Below, piece by piece: positions 26,604-38,399 of a stretch of DNA of 64,000 bases; the stretch's first letter is position 1; each line of letters begins with the position of its first letter. The DNA comes from Microbacterium atlanticum (GTDB lineage Bacteria; Actinomycetota; Actinomycetes; Actinomycetales; Microbacteriaceae): NCBI RefSeq assembly GCF_015277815.1, contig NZ_CP063813.1, forward strand, positions 1,922,001 to 1,986,000, read 5' to 3'. A program made the position numbers and the translations under genes. A model generated the notes under the pieces. It saw only the letters and a program-made list of their open reading frames with translations, was not told the DNA's origin and searched no databases.

Positions 26604-27725
26604 ATGAGCACCCCCACCGAGCAGCTGGTCCAGCACGGCGTGAGCATCTGGCTCGACGACCTGTCGCGCGAGCGCATCACGACGGGCAACCTGACCGAGC
26701 TCATCTCGACGCGCAACGTCAGCGGCGTCACCACGAACCCGACGATCTTCCAGGGCGCGATCGGCGGCGGCGGACACTCGTACGCCGACCAGATCGCCGA
26801 GCTCGCCAAGGCCGGCGCGTCGGTGGACGACGCGATCTTCGCCGCCACCACCGATGACGTGCGCGACGCGGCCGACATCTTCCGGCCGGTCTACGACGCC
26901 ACCGACGGTGTCGACGGCCGCGTGTCGATCGAGGTCTCCCCCGACCTCGCGCACGATACCGAGGGCACCATCGCGCAGGCCAAGGAGCTGTGGGCCAGCG
27001 TCGACCGTCCGAACGTGCACATCAAGATCCCTGCCACCAAGGCCGGCCTGCCCGCCATCACGGCGGTGCTCGCGGAGGGCATCTCGGTCAACGTCACCCT
27101 GATCTTCAGCCTCGAGCGCTACGCCGAAGTCATCGAGGCGTTCCTCGCGGGCCTCGAGCAGGCGCAGGCGAACGGCCACGACATCTCGAAGATCCACTCC
27201 GTCGCGTCGTTCTTCGTCTCGCGCGTGGACACCGAGGTCGACAAGCGCCTCGTCGAGATCGGCACCGACGAGGCCCTGGGGCTGAAGTCCCTGGCCGGTG
27301 TCGCGAACGCGCGCCTCGCATACGAGCTGTTCGAGAAGGAGTTCGCCACCGACCGCGCCACCGCGCTCACCGCGGCCGGCGCGCACGTTCAGCGCCCACT
27401 GTGGGCCTCCACCGGCGTCAAGGACCCGTCGCTTCCCGACACCCTCTACGTGACCGAGCTTGTGGCGCCGGGCACCGTCAACACGATGCCCGAGAAGACC
27501 CTCCAGGCCACGTTCGACCACGGCCAGATCGCCGGCGACGCCGTGACCGCCACCTACGAGGCCGCGCACAAGGTGTTCGCCGACCTCGCGGCGGTCGGCG
27601 TCGACTTCGCCGACGTCACCCAGGTGCTCGAGGACGAGGGCGTGAGCAAGTTCATCGCCTCCTGGCACGACCTCCAGGGCACCGTGAAGACGGCCCTCGA
27701 GGACGCGCTCCAGGGCACCCGATGA
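26604..27725 (+). CDS. tal: Transaldolase
   Basis: 373 residues, the length of the long actinobacterial class. [14 protein letters not shown] is the N-terminal signature, and [14 protein letters not shown] carries the Schiff-base lysine. [11 protein letters not shown] follows. It transfers the dihydroxyacetone unit between sugar phosphates. It starts 18 bp after tkt with AGGAGAAGG just ahead, and its stop overlaps the pgi start (ATGA). Confidence 0.97.
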   Translation: MSTPTEQLVQHGVSIWLDDLSRERITTGNLTELISTRNVSGVTTNPTIFQGAIGGGGHSYADQIAELAKAGASVDDAIFAATTDDVRDAADIFRPVYDATDGVDGRVSIEVSPDLAHDTEGTIAQAKELWASVDRPNVHIKIPATKAGLPAITAVLAEGISVNVTLIFSLERYAEVIEAFLAGLEQAQANGHDISKIHSVASFFVSRVDTEVDKRLVEIGTDEALGLKSLAGVANARLAYELFEKEFATDRATALTAAGAHVQRPLWASTGVKDPSLPDTLYVTELVAPGTVNTMPEKTLQATFDHGQIAGDAVTATYEAAHKVFADLAAVGVDFADVTQVLEDEGVSKFIASWHDLQGTVKTALEDALQGTR

Positions 27726-29344
27726 GCTTCGACATCCACCTCTCGGGACGCGTCAAGTCGGTCGTCGAGGCCACGCTGCCGGGGCTCGTCTCGAGCCTGG
27801 TCGCGTCGGGCCTCACGGCCGGCGACGCCTCCCTGTGGGGGCCGGCCTCCGAGGACGAGGCCTCCCGGCGGCTGGGCTGGGTCGAGGCGGTCAGCGTGTC
27901 GCGCCCGCTGGTGCCCGAGATCCTCGCCCTGCGCGAGCGCCTCCGCGCGCGCGGCGTCACACGGGTCGTTCTCGCGGGCATGGGCGGCTCGTCGCTCGCT
28001 CCCGAGGTCATCGCGCAGACGTCCGGGGTTCCGCTGGTGATCCTCGACTCCACCGCCCCCGGCCAGGTGCTCGCCGCGATCGACGGCGACGCCGAGAGCG
28101 GCGACCTCACGCGCACCGTCCTGGTGGTGTCGTCCAAGTCGGGGTCCACCGTCGAGACCGACTCCGCCAAGCGCGCGTTCGAGGCCGCGTTCCGCGACCT
28201 GGGGATCGACCCCGCGGAGCGCATCGTCGTCGTCACCGATCCCGGATCGCCGCTGGACGAGTCCGCCCGCTCAGACGGCTACACCGTCTTCAACGCCGAC
28301 CCCACAGTCGGCGGGCGGTACTCCGCGCTCACGGCGTTCGGCCTCGTGCCGGCCGGCCTGGCGGGGGCCGACATCACCGAGCTCCTCGACGAGGCCGAGG
28401 CCTCCCTGCTCGAGGTCGCCATCGACAGTCCCGACAACCCGGCGCTGGTGCTCGCCGCCGCGATCGCCGGCGACGAGCCGCGCCGCGACAAGCTGGGACT
28501 CGTCACCGACGGCACCCACATCGAGGGGCTGCCCGACTGGATCGAGCAGCTGGTCGCCGAGTCCACGGGCAAGGACGGCACCGGCATCCTGCCCGTCGTC
28601 CTCCTGCCGGTCTCGCCGGAAGTCGAAGCCAAACCCGCCGACCTGCAGGTGGTGCGCTTCGTCGACGAGGCGAAGCAGTTCCACCTCTTCGAGCACCACG
28701 AGGGCGAAGTCCTCGTCAGCGGGTCGCTGGGGGCTCAGTTCGTGGTGTGGGAGTACGCGACGGCGATCGTGGGACGGATGCTGGGCATCAACCCCTTCGA
28801 CCAGCCCGACGTCGAGTCCGCCAAGGTGGCCGCTCGGGGTCTGCTCGACGCGCGCCCCGAACCCACCGCCCCCGCCTTCACGGCCGAGGGCGTGGAGGTT
28901 CGCGTGTCGGACCCCGCGCTCGCGGCATCCGGAACCGTCGCCGGCGTGCTCGACGCGCTGTGGACGCGGCTCCCGGCCGACGGCTACGTCGCCATCCACG
29001 CGTATGTGAACCGCCTCGACCTCCCGCAGCTCGCCGGCCTCCGCGAGCTCGTGGCCGCCGACTCCGGGCGTCCCACCACGTTCGGGTGGGGCCCCCGGTT
29101 CCTGCATTCGACCGGCCAGTACCACAAGGGCGGTCCGGCGAACGGCGTCTTCCTGCAGATCCTCGAGCAGACCGACGTCGACCTCGAGATCCCGGGCCGG
29201 CCGTTCACGTTCGGCCAGCTCATCCAGGCTCAGGCCGCCGGCGACGCGAGCGTGCTCGCCGACGGACACGGCCGGCCTGTCGTCACCATCACCCTGACCG
29301 ACCCCCAGATCGAAGTGCTGTCGCTCTTCGAAGCGGCCCAGTAG
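27722..29344 (+). CDS. pgi: Glucose-6-phosphate isomerase
   Basis: 540 residues, start overlapping tal. [11 protein letters not shown] and [10 protein letters not shown] are the two sugar-phosphate-binding SIS motifs, and [17 protein letters not shown] and [19 protein letters not shown] contain catalytic-site residues. It has the shortened, SIS-rich form found beside tal in actinobacteria, where the two are sometimes fused; here they are separate but coupled. It links the operon to glycolysis. Confidence 0.95.
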   Translation: MSFDIHLSGRVKSVVEATLPGLVSSLVASGLTAGDASLWGPASEDEASRRLGWVEAVSVSRPLVPEILALRERLRARGVTRVVLAGMGGSSLAPEVIAQTSGVPLVILDSTAPGQVLAAIDGDAESGDLTRTVLVVSSKSGSTVETDSAKRAFEAAFRDLGIDPAERIVVVTDPGSPLDESARSDGYTVFNADPTVGGRYSALTAFGLVPAGLAGADITELLDEAEASLLEVAIDSPDNPALVLAAAIAGDEPRRDKLGLVTDGTHIEGLPDWIEQLVAESTGKDGTGILPVVLLPVSPEVEAKPADLQVVRFVDEAKQFHLFEHHEGEVLVSGSLGAQFVVWEYATAIVGRMLGINPFDQPDVESAKVAARGLLDARPEPTAPAFTAEGVEVRVSDPALAASGTVAGVLDALWTRLPADGYVAIHAYVNRLDLPQLAGLRELVAADSGRPTTFGWGPRFLHSTGQYHKGGPANGVFLQILEQTDVDLEIPGRPFTFGQLIQAQAAGDASVLADGHGRPVVTITLTDPQIEVLSLFEAAQ

Positions 29345-29359
29345 GAGCCCCACTCCCCC

Positions 29360-30910
29360 ATGACCGTCGAGATTTCGCGCGGGCACAACCCGCTGCGCGA
29401 CCCCGAAGACCGTCGCCTGAACCGCATCGCGGGCCCGAGCGCGCTCGTCATCTTCGGTGTGACGGGAGACCTCTCCCGCAAGAAGCTCATGCCCGCCGTC
29501 TACGACCTCGCCAACCGCGGACTGCTGCCCCCCGGGTTCGCCCTCGTGGGCTTCGCCCGCCGGGATTGGGAGGACCAGGACTTCGCCAAGGTCGTCTACG
29601 ATGCGGTGCGCCAGCATGCGCGCACCGAGTTCCGCGAAGAGACCTGGCAGCAGCTGCTGCAGGGCATCCGGTTCGTGTCGGGCGAGTTCGACGACCCCGA
29701 CGCGTTCCGCCGCCTGCGTGAGACCGTGGACAAGCTCGACACCGAGCGCGGCACGATGGGCAACCACGCGTTCTACCTGTCGATCCCGCCGAAGGCGTTC
29801 CCGCTGGTCGCCGAGCAGCTCAAGGCCTCGGGCCTGGTCGACGACACGGCCGACAGCCCGGACCGCTGGCGGCGCGTGGTCATCGAGAAGCCCTTCGGTC
29901 ACGACCAGGAGTCCGCGCGGGCACTCAACGACGTGCTGCGCTCGGCCTTCCCGACGGACTCGATCTTCCGCATCGACCACTACCTCGGCAAGGAGACGGT
30001 CCAGAACATCCTGGCGCTGCGCTTCGCCAACGAGCTGTACGAGCCGATCTGGAACCGCAACTACGTCGACCACGTGCAGATCACGATGGCGGAGGACATC
30101 GGCGTCGGCGGCCGCGCCGGGTACTACGACGGTGTCGGCGCCGCGCGCGACGTGATCCAGAACCACCTGCTGCAGCTCATGGCGCTGACGGCGATGGAGG
30201 AGCCGATCTCGTTCGACGCGGCGCACCTCCGCGCCGAGAAGGAGAAGGTGCTCGCGGCGGTCACGCTCCCCGAGGACCTCGCCCGTTCGACCGCGCGCGG
30301 GCAGTACGCGGGCGGCTGGCAGGGCGGCGAGAAGGTGCTGGGCTTCCTCGAGGAGGACGGCATGAACCCGCAGTCGACCACCGAGACGTACGCCGCGGTG
30401 ACCCTCGAGGTGAATACCCGCCGCTGGGCGGGGGTGCCGTTCTACCTCCGCACCGGCAAGCGGCTCGGCCGAAGGGTCACCGAGATCGCGGTGGTGTTCA
30501 AGCGCGCTCCCGAGCTGCTGTTCTCGCGCAGCCAGACCTCGGGCCAGGGTCAGAACGCCCTGGTGATCCGCGTGCAGCCCGACGAGGGCGTGACGATCCG
30601 CTTCGGGTCGAAGGTGCCCGGCGCGGGCGCTCAGGTGCGCGACGTCACGATGGACTTCGGCTATGGCCACGCGTTCACCGAGGCGAGTCCGGAGGCCTAC
30701 GAGCGCCTGATCCTGGATGTGCTCCTCGGCGACCCGCCGCTGTTCCCGCGGCACGAAGAGGTCGAGCTCTCGTGGCAGATCCTCGACCCGATCGAGCGGT
30801 TCTGGGACTCGCAGGGCGGTCCGCTCGAACAGTACTCGCCCGGGTCGTGGGGCCCGGCATCCGCGGACGAGATGCTCGCCCGCGACGGACGGAGCTGGAG
30901 GCGCCCGTGA
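29360..30910 (+). CDS. zwf: Glucose-6-phosphate 1-dehydrogenase
   Basis: 516 residues. FGVTGDLSRKKLMPAVYDL is the NADP-binding N-terminus. RIDHYLGKETVQNILALRFAN is the active-site signature with catalytic His and the conserved Lys. It oxidises glucose-6-phosphate, feeding NADPH production. It starts 15 bp after pgi, and its TGA overlaps the GTG of opcA. Confidence 0.98.
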   Translation: MTVEISRGHNPLRDPEDRRLNRIAGPSALVIFGVTGDLSRKKLMPAVYDLANRGLLPPGFALVGFARRDWEDQDFAKVVYDAVRQHARTEFREETWQQLLQGIRFVSGEFDDPDAFRRLRETVDKLDTERGTMGNHAFYLSIPPKAFPLVAEQLKASGLVDDTADSPDRWRRVVIEKPFGHDQESARALNDVLRSAFPTDSIFRIDHYLGKETVQNILALRFANELYEPIWNRNYVDHVQITMAEDIGVGGRAGYYDGVGAARDVIQNHLLQLMALTAMEEPISFDAAHLRAEKEKVLAAVTLPEDLARSTARGQYAGGWQGGEKVLGFLEEDGMNPQSTTETYAAVTLEVNTRRWAGVPFYLRTGKRLGRRVTEIAVVFKRAPELLFSRSQTSGQGQNALVIRVQPDEGVTIRFGSKVPGAGAQVRDVTMDFGYGHAFTEASPEAYERLILDVLLGDPPLFPRHEEVELSWQILDPIERFWDSQGGPLEQYSPGSWGPASADEMLARDGRSWRRP

Positions 30911-31866
30911 TCGTCGATCTTCCCGACACCACCGTCAGCAAGATCTCGCGCGCACTGGTCAACGTGCGAGAAGAGGGCGGCGCGGTGGCGCTCGGCCGCG
31001 TGCTGACGCTCGTGATCCTGACCCGTGAGGGCGCCGTCGAAGAGGTGATCGAGGCGGCGAACGACGCCTCGCGCGAGCATCCGATGCGGGTCATCGTGCT
31101 GATGATCGCCGACGGGTACGACGAGGAGTCGCGCCTGGATGCGCAGATCCGCGTCGGCGGCGACGCGGGCGCGAGCGAGGTCGTCACGCTCCGCGCCCTC
31201 GGCGATGCCGGGCGATCGAACCTCGAGAGCCTCATCACCGGCCTCCTGCTGCCAGATGCGCCGGTCGTGGTGTGGTGGCCGAACCGCACCCCCGCGAACA
31301 TCTCGAAGACCTCGATCGGCCGCATCGCGCAGCGCCGGATCACGGATGCCGCTGCACAGGGCGACCCGTCCGCCTGGGTCGCGGGACTCGGCGCGCAGTA
31401 CGCGCCGGGTGACACCGACCTCGCGTGGACCCGCCTGACGCGGTGGCGCGAGCAGCTCGCGGCCATCCTCGATCAACCGCCCTACGAGCCGGTGCTCAGC
31501 GTGCGGGTGCGCGGTGCGTCCGACTCGCCGTCCACCGCGCTCCTCGCGGCATGGCTGCGGCTCGCGCTCGACGTGCCGGTGGACTGGGCGTACCTCGACC
31601 CGGAGGAGTGGCCGCACGGCATCAAGTCGGTGGCCCTCGTGCGCCCGAGCGGCGAGGTGCTGCTGGAGCGCCCGACCCCGGGTGTCGCGATCCTCACGCA
31701 GCCCGGGCAGCCCAGCCACGAGCTGGCGTTCCCGCGCCGCACCCTGCGGGAGTGCCTCGCCGAGGAGCTCCGTCGCCTGGACCCGGACCTCCTGTATGGT
31801 CGAGTGATCACGGAGGGCTGGGAGCTGCTGGACTCTCCCGCGACGAAGGAGACGCACGCCACATGA
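30907..31866 (+). CDS. opcA: Glucose-6-phosphate dehydrogenase assembly protein OpcA
   Basis: 319 residues from the GTG at 30907 that overlaps the zwf stop (GTGA). The N-terminus VIVDLPDTTVSKISRALVNVREEGGAVALGRVLTLVI and the central PVVVWWPN are typical of OpcA, a subunit that activates or stabilises the actinobacterial enzyme. Its fixed position after zwf supports the call. Confidence 0.95.
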   Translation: MIVDLPDTTVSKISRALVNVREEGGAVALGRVLTLVILTREGAVEEVIEAANDASREHPMRVIVLMIADGYDEESRLDAQIRVGGDAGASEVVTLRALGDAGRSNLESLITGLLLPDAPVVVWWPNRTPANISKTSIGRIAQRRITDAAAQGDPSAWVAGLGAQYAPGDTDLAWTRLTRWREQLAAILDQPPYEPVLSVRVRGASDSPSTALLAAWLRLALDVPVDWAYLDPEEWPHGIKSVALVRPSGEVLLERPTPGVAILTQPGQPSHELAFPRRTLRECLAEELRRLDPDLLYGRVITEGWELLDSPATKETHAT

Positions 31867-31896
31867 GCCAAGCGCGGGTGACGGACGGGGTTGCGG

Positions 31897-32676
31897 ATGC
31901 CTGAAGGCTGGGCCGAGAAGCGCGTCGTCATCAGTCCTGATCCCGTGGCTCTCGCCGAGTCGGTCGCCCCGCGCTTCCTGAGCCGCGTGGCCAAGCGGGT
32001 CGGCGAAGGCAGGCTCGCCCATGTGTCGCTCACCGGCGGCTCGATGGGGTCCGCGGTCCTGGCAGCCGCCGCCCGCAGCCCGCGTGTGGGTGAGATCGAC
32101 TGGTCGCGCGTGCACTTCTGGTGGAGCGACGAACGTTTCGTGCCGCGCGGTCACGCCGACCGCAACGACGGCCAGGCGCGCGCGGCGTTCCTCGACGCGC
32201 TGGACATCCCCGCCGCCAACGTCCACGCCGCGCTCGGCAGCGACGAGAGCGCCGACCTCGACGCAGCTGCCGCCGCCTACGCCGCAGAGCTGGCGGCGTT
32301 TCCCGGCAAGGAGGGCGCGTGGCCGTCGTTCGACGTGTGCTTCCTCGGCGTCGGCCCTGACGGCCACATCGCGTCGCTCTTCCCGGACCGCACCGAGATC
32401 CAGGTCACCGACCGTTCCGTCGTGCCGGTGCGGGACTCCCCCAAGCCGCCGTCGGAGCGCATCTCGATGACGCGTCCGGTGATCAACAGCTCCAAGCGCG
32501 TCTGGCTCGTGCTCGCGGGCGCCGACAAGGCGTCCGCGCTCGGGCTCGCTCTCGCCGGCGCGAGCTATGCCACCGTCCCCGCGGCGGGCGCGAAAGGCCG
32601 CAAGCGCACGACGTTCTTCGTGGACCAGGCGGCCGCGGCCCAGGTCCCGCCGGAGCTCATCGACCAGGAGTACTGA
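31897..32676 (+). CDS. pgl: 6-phosphogluconolactonase
   Basis: 259 residues from the ATG at 31897. VSLTGGSMGSAVL, WWSDERFVPRGHADRND and GVGPDGHIASLFP are the family motifs (DevB/SOL type). It hydrolyses the lactone formed by Zwf. The 30-bp gap after opcA has GGACGGGG as a possible ribosome site. It is last in the operon and followed by a strong terminator; 6-phosphogluconate dehydrogenase is not here. Confidence 0.94.
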   Translation: MPEGWAEKRVVISPDPVALAESVAPRFLSRVAKRVGEGRLAHVSLTGGSMGSAVLAAAARSPRVGEIDWSRVHFWWSDERFVPRGHADRNDGQARAAFLDALDIPAANVHAALGSDESADLDAAAAAYAAELAAFPGKEGAWPSFDVCFLGVGPDGHIASLFPDRTEIQVTDRSVVPVRDSPKPPSERISMTRPVINSSKRVWLVLAGADKASALGLALAGASYATVPAAGAKGRKRTTFFVDQAAAAQVPPELIDQEY

Positions 32677-32701
32677 CGGGCCGGCGGCAGACCTGTGCGA
32701 A

Positions 32702-32737
32702 CGACAAGAGCGGATGCCGCGGCATCCGCTCTTGTCG
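32702..32737. terminator. Bidirectional terminator between pgl and rbpA
   Basis: A 36-bp perfect palindrome (32702-32737) lies between two convergent genes. Its core is CGGATGCC/GGCATCCG, the octamer overrepresented across the window. Confidence 0.85.
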
Positions 32738-32749
32738 AATCGGCAGGTA

Positions 32750-33106
32750 TCAGTCCTGGCCGCGACGCTCGCGCAGCTGCTTCAGCGCGTCCTCGAGGAG
32801 GCTCTCGGCCTCTTCCTCGGTACGGCGCTCCTTCACGTAGGCGAGGTGCGTCTTGTACGGCTCGGTCTTGGCGACCGCCGGCGGGTTCTCCTTGTCGCGT
32901 CCGGCGGGCAGACCGGAGTGGGGGGAGTCGATGGTGTCGGGGATCTCCTCGTCCGGAATTCCGGCCGCGAAGTAGCGGACCGTCTCGTTGCCGAGGGCGT
33001 CCCAGTACGAGATCGCGATGCGCTCGGCGTGGAAGCCGTGGTCCTGTTCGCCCATCGGGCCCGCGCCGACGCGGGTGCCGCGGATCGCGTTGCCTCCGGT
33101 GGCCAT
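32750..33106 (-). CDS. rbpA: RNA polymerase-binding protein RbpA
   Basis: 118 residues. It has NAIRGTRVGAGPMGEQDHGFHAER at the N-terminus, KTEPYKTHLAYVKERRTEEEAE in the sigma-binding part, and a closing helix LLEDALKQLRERRG, matching Microbacteriaceae RbpA. It binds the housekeeping sigma factor and RNA polymerase and stimulates initiation. The central part has Pro/Ser rather than the zinc Cys seen in Streptomyces. Its ATG shares one base with the secG stop, so the two are coupled. Confidence 0.9.
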   Translation of the reverse strand: MATGGNAIRGTRVGAGPMGEQDHGFHAERIAISYWDALGNETVRYFAAGIPDEEIPDTIDSPHSGLPAGRDKENPPAVAKTEPYKTHLAYVKERRTEEEAESLLEDALKQLRERRGQD

Positions 33107-33354
33107 CAGAGGGCCGCGAACTTCGTGATCAGGCCGAGCGCGACGATGGACGCGAACCAGACCAGCGCGAGGATCACCGTGAACCGGTTGAGGTTGCGCT
33201 CGGCGAGGCCGGACGAGCCGAGGGCCGAGGTCATGCCGCCGCCGAACATGTCGGACAGGCCGCCGCCGCGCCCCTTGTGGAGCAGGATGAGGAGAGTCAG
33301 CAGGAGGCTCGTGATGCCGAGAAGCACCTGCAGGACGAACTCGAGGATCAGCAC
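33106..33354 (-). CDS. secG: Preprotein translocase subunit SecG
   Basis: 82 residues from the GTG at 33354. Two hydrophobic helices flank LHKGRGGGLSDMFGGG, the diagnostic SecG loop. It assists SecYE translocation. AAAGG precedes the start and TATACT lies further up. It lies downstream of tpiA, with a hairpin and its own promoter in between, and is coupled to rbpA. Confidence 0.94.
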   Translation of the reverse strand: MLILEFVLQVLLGITSLLLTLLILLHKGRGGGLSDMFGGGMTSALGSSGLAERNLNRFTVILALVWFASIVALGLITKFAAL

Positions 33355-33403
33355 AGTCGTTGAAGCCTTTCGCGGCGATCGATCGCCGATCGCACAAGGA
33401 CCA

Positions 33404-33409
33404 AGTATA
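33404..33409 (-). promoter_or_regulatory. -10 element of secG-rbpA
   Basis: Minus-strand TATACT, the best -10 in the window, lies 50 nt upstream of the secG GTG. Confidence 0.6.
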
Positions 33410-33427
33410 GCCACCGGGTTCCGCACG

Positions 33428-33447
33428 CTTCGACAGGCTCGGCGACC
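33428..33447. repeat. Dispersed CTTCGAC-type repeat, copy 1
   Basis: CTTCGACAGGCTCGGCGACC differs by one base from 41308-41327 inside the uvrA 3' end. Here it forms the left arm of the tpiA terminator. Confidence 0.6.
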
Positions 33448-33464
33448 GTGCGCCGAGCCTGTCG
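33431..33464 (-). terminator. Hairpin after tpiA
   Basis: A perfect 14-bp stem (33431-33444 with 33451-33464) closes a 6-nt loop, 9 bp past the tpiA stop. It can end the glycolytic transcript before secG. Confidence 0.75.
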
Positions 33465-33472
33465 GAGGGACG

Positions 33473-34264
33473 TCAGACGCCGACGTGCTTCTGGTAGCGG
33501 ATGATCGCGGCGAACTCGTCCACGACGAGACTCGCGCCTCCGACGAGGGCGCCGTCGACATCGGGCTCACGCATGAAGCTCGCGATGTTCGCGGCCTTCA
33601 CCGAGCCGCCGTACAGCACGCGCGTGCGGGCGGCGGCATCCGCGCCCAGCTTGTCGGCGATGACCTCACGGAGCTTCGCGCAGACGTCCTGCGCCTGCTC
33701 GGGCGTCGCCGCCTGACCGGATCCGATGGCCCACACCGGCTCGTAGGCGACCACGATGTCGGCGTCGGGCTTGATACCCTCGAGCGCGGCTGACAGCTGG
33801 CTGACCGGAACGGCGCTCGCACCGAACTTCTCGAGGTCCTCGCTGGTCTCACCCACGCAGATCACCGGGACGAGCCCGTGCTTGATCGCCGCCTTCACCT
33901 TGGCTGCCACGACCTCGTCGGTCTCGGCGTGGTACTGGCGGCGCTCGGAGTGCCCGATGATGACGTAGCGCGCGTCGAGCTTCGCCAGGAAGGCGCCCGA
34001 CACCTCTCCGGTGTAGGCACCGCTGTCATGCACCGACACGTCCTGCGCGCCGAGGGCGAACGGGATCTTGTCGGCGTCCAGGAGGGTCTGCACGGTGCGG
34101 AGGTCGGTGAACGGCGGGAACACCGCGACCTCGACCGAGCCGTCCTCGTGCTTGGCGTCCTTGAGCGTCCAGTGCAGCTTCTGCACGAACGCGACCGCCT
34201 GCAGGTGGTCGAGGTTCATCTTCCAGTTCCCCGCGATGAGCGGGGTGCGGCCTGCTACTGCCAT
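33473..34264 (-). CDS. tpiA: Triosephosphate isomerase
   Basis: 263 residues. NWKMN with the substrate Lys, GHSERR with the catalytic His, and [11 protein letters not shown] with the catalytic Glu are all present. [10 protein letters not shown] binds phosphate. The ATG overlaps the pgk stop by 10 bp. It interconverts the two triose phosphates. Confidence 0.98.
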   Translation of the reverse strand: MAVAGRTPLIAGNWKMNLDHLQAVAFVQKLHWTLKDAKHEDGSVEVAVFPPFTDLRTVQTLLDADKIPFALGAQDVSVHDSGAYTGEVSGAFLAKLDARYVIIGHSERRQYHAETDEVVAAKVKAAIKHGLVPVICVGETSEDLEKFGASAVPVSQLSAALEGIKPDADIVVAYEPVWAIGSGQAATPEQAQDVCAKLREVIADKLGADAAARTRVLYGGSVKAANIASFMREPDVDGALVGGASLVVDEFAAIIRYQKHVGV

Positions 34265-35469
34265 CCGAGGACCTCCAGTCCGGGGAGCTTCTTGCCTTCC
34301 AGGAACTCGAGGCTCGCGCCCCCGCCCGTGGAGATGTGGCCGAAGGCGTCGTCGGCGAAACCGAGCTGACGCACCGCGGCGGCGGAGTCGCCGCCGCCGA
34401 CGACCGAGAGACCGTCGACCTCGGTGAGGGCCTTCGCGACCGCCTTCGTGCCCGCGGCGAACGCGGGCATCTCGAACACGCCCATCGGGCCGTTCCAGAA
34501 CACCGTCCGCGAGTCGCGCACCTTGTCGGCGAAGACCGCCGCGGTCTCGGGACCGATGTCGAGCCCGAGCCCGGAGGCGCCGAACGCGGTGTCCTCCAGG
34601 GCCGACGCCGGGGCGACGACGTGCTCGGCGTCGGCCGAGAACGATGCGGCGACGACCGCGTCGACGGGGAGCACCAGCTCGACGCCGCGCTCCTCGGCCG
34701 TCGCGACGTAGCGCTTCACGGTGTCGAGCTGGTCCTGCTCCAGCAGGCTGGATCCGACCTTGTGCCCCTGCGCGGCGAGGAACGTGAACATCATGCCGCC
34801 ACCGACGAGGAGGCGGTCGACGCGCGGCAGCAGGTGCTCGATGACGCCCAGCTTGTCGCTGACCTTCGACCCGCCGAGCACGACCGTGTAGGGACGCTCC
34901 GGGTTCTCGGTGAGGCGGTCGAGGACGTCGACCTCCTTCTCGATGAGGAACCCGGCGGCCGACGGGAGGATCTGGGCCAGATCGAACACCGACGCCTGCT
35001 TGCGGTGGACGACGCCGAAGCCGTCCGAGACCAGCACGTCGCCGAGGACGGCGAGCTCCTCGGCGAAGGAGCGACGCTCGGCGTCGTCCTTCGAGGTCTC
35101 CGCCGCGTTGAACCGCAGGTTCTCGATGACCGCGACGTCGCCGTCCTCGAGCGCCGCGGCGGCCTCGCGAGCCGACTCGCCGACGGTGTCACGCGCGAAC
35201 GCGACCGGCTTGCCGAGGAGTTCCGACAGACGCTGCGCCACCGGGGCGAGGCTGTACTTCGGGTCGGGCGCGCCGTCCGGGCGGCCCAGGTGGGAGCAGA
35301 CGATGACGCGGGCGCCCTGATTGATGAGGGCGTTCAGCGTGGGGAGCGTGGCCCGCACACGGCCATCGTCCGTGATGACCGCGTCCTTGAGGGGGACGTT
35401 GAGGTCAGCACGGACGATGACGCGCTTGCCGGCCAGCGAACCCAGCGAGTCGAGGGTGCGCAGAGCCAT
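34255..35469 (-). CDS. pgk: Phosphoglycerate kinase
   Basis: 404 residues from the ATG at 35469. [14 protein letters not shown] is the N-terminal substrate site. [23 protein letters not shown] and the closing [13 protein letters not shown] form the nucleotide-binding side. It makes ATP from 1,3-bisphosphoglycerate. It starts 4 bp after gap and overlaps tpiA. Confidence 0.98.
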   Translation of the reverse strand: MALRTLDSLGSLAGKRVIVRADLNVPLKDAVITDDGRVRATLPTLNALINQGARVIVCSHLGRPDGAPDPKYSLAPVAQRLSELLGKPVAFARDTVGESAREAAAALEDGDVAVIENLRFNAAETSKDDAERRSFAEELAVLGDVLVSDGFGVVHRKQASVFDLAQILPSAAGFLIEKEVDVLDRLTENPERPYTVVLGGSKVSDKLGVIEHLLPRVDRLLVGGGMMFTFLAAQGHKVGSSLLEQDQLDTVKRYVATAEERGVELVLPVDAVVAASFSADAEHVVAPASALEDTAFGASGLGLDIGPETAAVFADKVRDSRTVFWNGPMGVFEMPAFAAGTKAVAKALTEVDGLSVVGGGDSAAAVRQLGFADDAFGHISTGGGASLEFLEGKKLPGLEVLGWQ

Positions 35470-35473
35470 GGGA

Positions 35474-36572
<1,099 letters not shown>

Positions 36573-36582
36573 GCCGCGCCTA

Positions 36583-37209
36583 CTAGGACAGTACCAGCAG
36601 GCCCGAGGTCTTCTGACGGGCGGCGTCGAGGCGCTGCGCCACGTTCTGCCAGTTCGCGATGTTCCAGACCGCCTTGACGTAGTCGGCCTTGACGTTCAGG
36701 TAGTCGAGGTAGAAGGCGTGCTCCCACATGTCCAGCTGGAACACCGGGATGGTGCCCTGCGCGGTGTTGCTCTGCTGGTCGAAGAGCTGCTGGATGATGA
36801 GCTGCTGACCGATCGGGTCCCAGCTGAGCACGGCCCAGCCGGAGCCCTGGATGCCGGTGGCGGCCGCGGTGAAGTGCGCCTGGAACTTGTCGAAGCCGCC
36901 GAAGAACTCGTCGATGGCGGCACGCAGCTCGCCCTCGGGCTCGCCGCCGCCCTCCGGCGACAGATTGGTCCAGAAGATGGAGTGGTTCACGTGGCCGCCG
37001 AGGTTGAACGCGAGGTCCTTCTCGAGCTTGTTCACGTTCGCCAGGTTGCCGGACTCGCGGGCCTCGGCGAGCTGCTCGAGCGCGGTGTTGGCACCGGTCA
37101 CGTACGCCTGGTGGTGCTTGCTGTGGTGCAGCTCCATGATCTTGCCGCTGATGTGCGGCTCGAGCGCGGCGTAGTCGTAAGGGAGGTCGGGCAAGGAGTA
37201 GGTCGCCAT
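36583..37209 (-). CDS. sodA: Superoxide dismutase (Mn/Fe type)
   Basis: 208 residues from the ATG at 37209 (AGGAAGAAG upstream). HHSKHHQAYV gives the first metal His, HVNHSIFW the second, and LDMWEHAFYLDY the Asp and third His. The Gly-rich segment and GQQLIIQQLFD do not decide clearly between Mn and Fe; the family in actinobacteria is mostly Mn. It sits as an extra gene between whiA and gap. Confidence 0.95.
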   Translation of the reverse strand: MATYSLPDLPYDYAALEPHISGKIMELHHSKHHQAYVTGANTALEQLAEARESGNLANVNKLEKDLAFNLGGHVNHSIFWTNLSPEGGGEPEGELRAAIDEFFGGFDKFQAHFTAAATGIQGSGWAVLSWDPIGQQLIIQQLFDQQSNTAQGTIPVFQLDMWEHAFYLDYLNVKADYVKAVWNIANWQNVAQRLDAARQKTSGLLVLS

Positions 37210-37267
37210 GTTCTCTTCTTCCTGTCGGCGCGCGCCGAATCCCCGGCGCAGCGAGGGTGACGCACTC

Positions 37268-37273
37268 ATCCTA
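37268..37273 (-). promoter_or_regulatory. -10 element of sodA
   Basis: Minus-strand TAGGAT lies about 58 nt before the ATG at 37209, giving a leader of some 50 nt. Confidence 0.45.
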
Positions 37274-37350
37274 CTGAGGGGCGACGCGGCCGCGCCGGGG
37301 TTGCTTCGCTGCGTGACGTGTGGAAGACGGATGCCTCCACCCGCCGCCGG

Positions 37351-38328
37351 TCAGTCCTCGATGCCGGCGGGGACGGCCGACTCGGTGCCGGGGAGGCCCT
37401 CGGCTTCGGCCTTCTTGTCGGCCATGGCCAGCAGCCGGCGGATGCGGCCGGCGACGGCGTCCTTCGTCAGGGGCGGATCGGCGTGGTGGCCGAGCTCGTC
37501 CAGGCTCGCATCGCGATGCGCCAGGCGCAGGTCGCCCGCCTGGCGGAGGTGCTCGGGCACGTCGTCGCCGAGGATCTCGAGCGCGCGCTCCACGCGCGCG
37601 CAGGCGGCGACGGCGGCCTGAGCGGAACGCCGCAGGTTCGCGTCGTCGAAGTTCACGAGCCGGTTGACCCCGGCGCGCACCTCGCGGCGCTGCCGCATCT
37701 GATCCCACTCGGCGGCGGCGCGGACGGCGCCCATCGCGGCGAGGGCTGCGCGGATCGCCTCACCCTCTCGCACGACCACACGCGGGATCCCGCGCACCTC
37801 GCGCGCCTTGCCCGCGATGCCGAGGCGGTGCGCGGCGCCGACGAGCGCCATCGCCGCCTCGGACGACGGGCAGGTGATCTCGAGCGCCGCCGAGCGGCCG
37901 GGGTCGCTGAGGCTCCCGGCGGCGAGGAAAGCGCCCCGCCAGATGGCGGCCAGGTCGCCGCGCGAGCCGGTGGTGAGCTTGTTGGGAAGGCCGCGGACCG
38001 GCCGACGGCGCTGATCGAGAAGCCCGGTCTGCCGGGCGAGAGTCTCACCGCCTTCGATGACGCGGACGGCGTAGTGGCTGCCCCCGCGGGCACCGGATCC
38101 CTGCACGTGCACGAGCTCGGGGCGCACGCCGTACAGCTCGACGAGGTCGCGCGCGGTGCGGCGCGCGAGGATGTCGGAGTCCAGCTCCGCCTCGACCGCC
38201 ACGCGGTTGGCGATCGAGTGCAGGCCTCCCGAGAAGCGCAGCAGCGACGTGAGCTCGGCCACCCGCGCGGTGGGGCGCGGGTCTCGCACGGTGATCAGCT
38301 CGGCCTTCACGTCAGCGGTCAGCGACAC
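37351..38328 (-). CDS. whiA: WhiA family DNA-binding regulator
   Basis: 325 residues from a GTG with AAGGAG at good spacing. The N-terminal LAGLIDADG-like half has [13 protein letters not shown] and [14 protein letters not shown]. The C-terminal half is the helix-turn-helix ([22 protein letters not shown]). WhiA controls division and sporulation genes in Streptomyces and is widespread in non-sporulating Gram-positives. It follows rapZ by 71 bp without the yvcK gene often found between them. Confidence 0.95.
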   Translation of the reverse strand: MSLTADVKAELITVRDPRPTARVAELTSLLRFSGGLHSIANRVAVEAELDSDILARRTARDLVELYGVRPELVHVQGSGARGGSHYAVRVIEGGETLARQTGLLDQRRRPVRGLPNKLTTGSRGDLAAIWRGAFLAAGSLSDPGRSAALEITCPSSEAAMALVGAAHRLGIAGKAREVRGIPRVVVREGEAIRAALAAMGAVRAAAEWDQMRQRREVRAGVNRLVNFDDANLRRSAQAAVAACARVERALEILGDDVPEHLRQAGDLRLAHRDASLDELGHHADPPLTKDAVAGRIRRLLAMADKKAEAEGLPGTESAVPAGIED

Positions 38329-38399
38329 GGCTCTCCTTCTGAGGTCTTTCGGGAACGACCGCCAAGCCTACCCGGCCGGGCCCGTCGCGGAGGCGGGCA

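Noticed and set aside
24282..27668. Minus-strand open frame of more than 1100 codons over tkt and tal
   Set aside because: It is the reverse strand of well-recognised transketolase and transaldolase genes; the translation is Arg/Gly/Val-rich without motifs.
28271..30754. Minus-strand open frame over pgi and zwf
   Set aside because: It is the antisense of two enzymes with full catalytic motifs; its composition is typical of a shadow frame.
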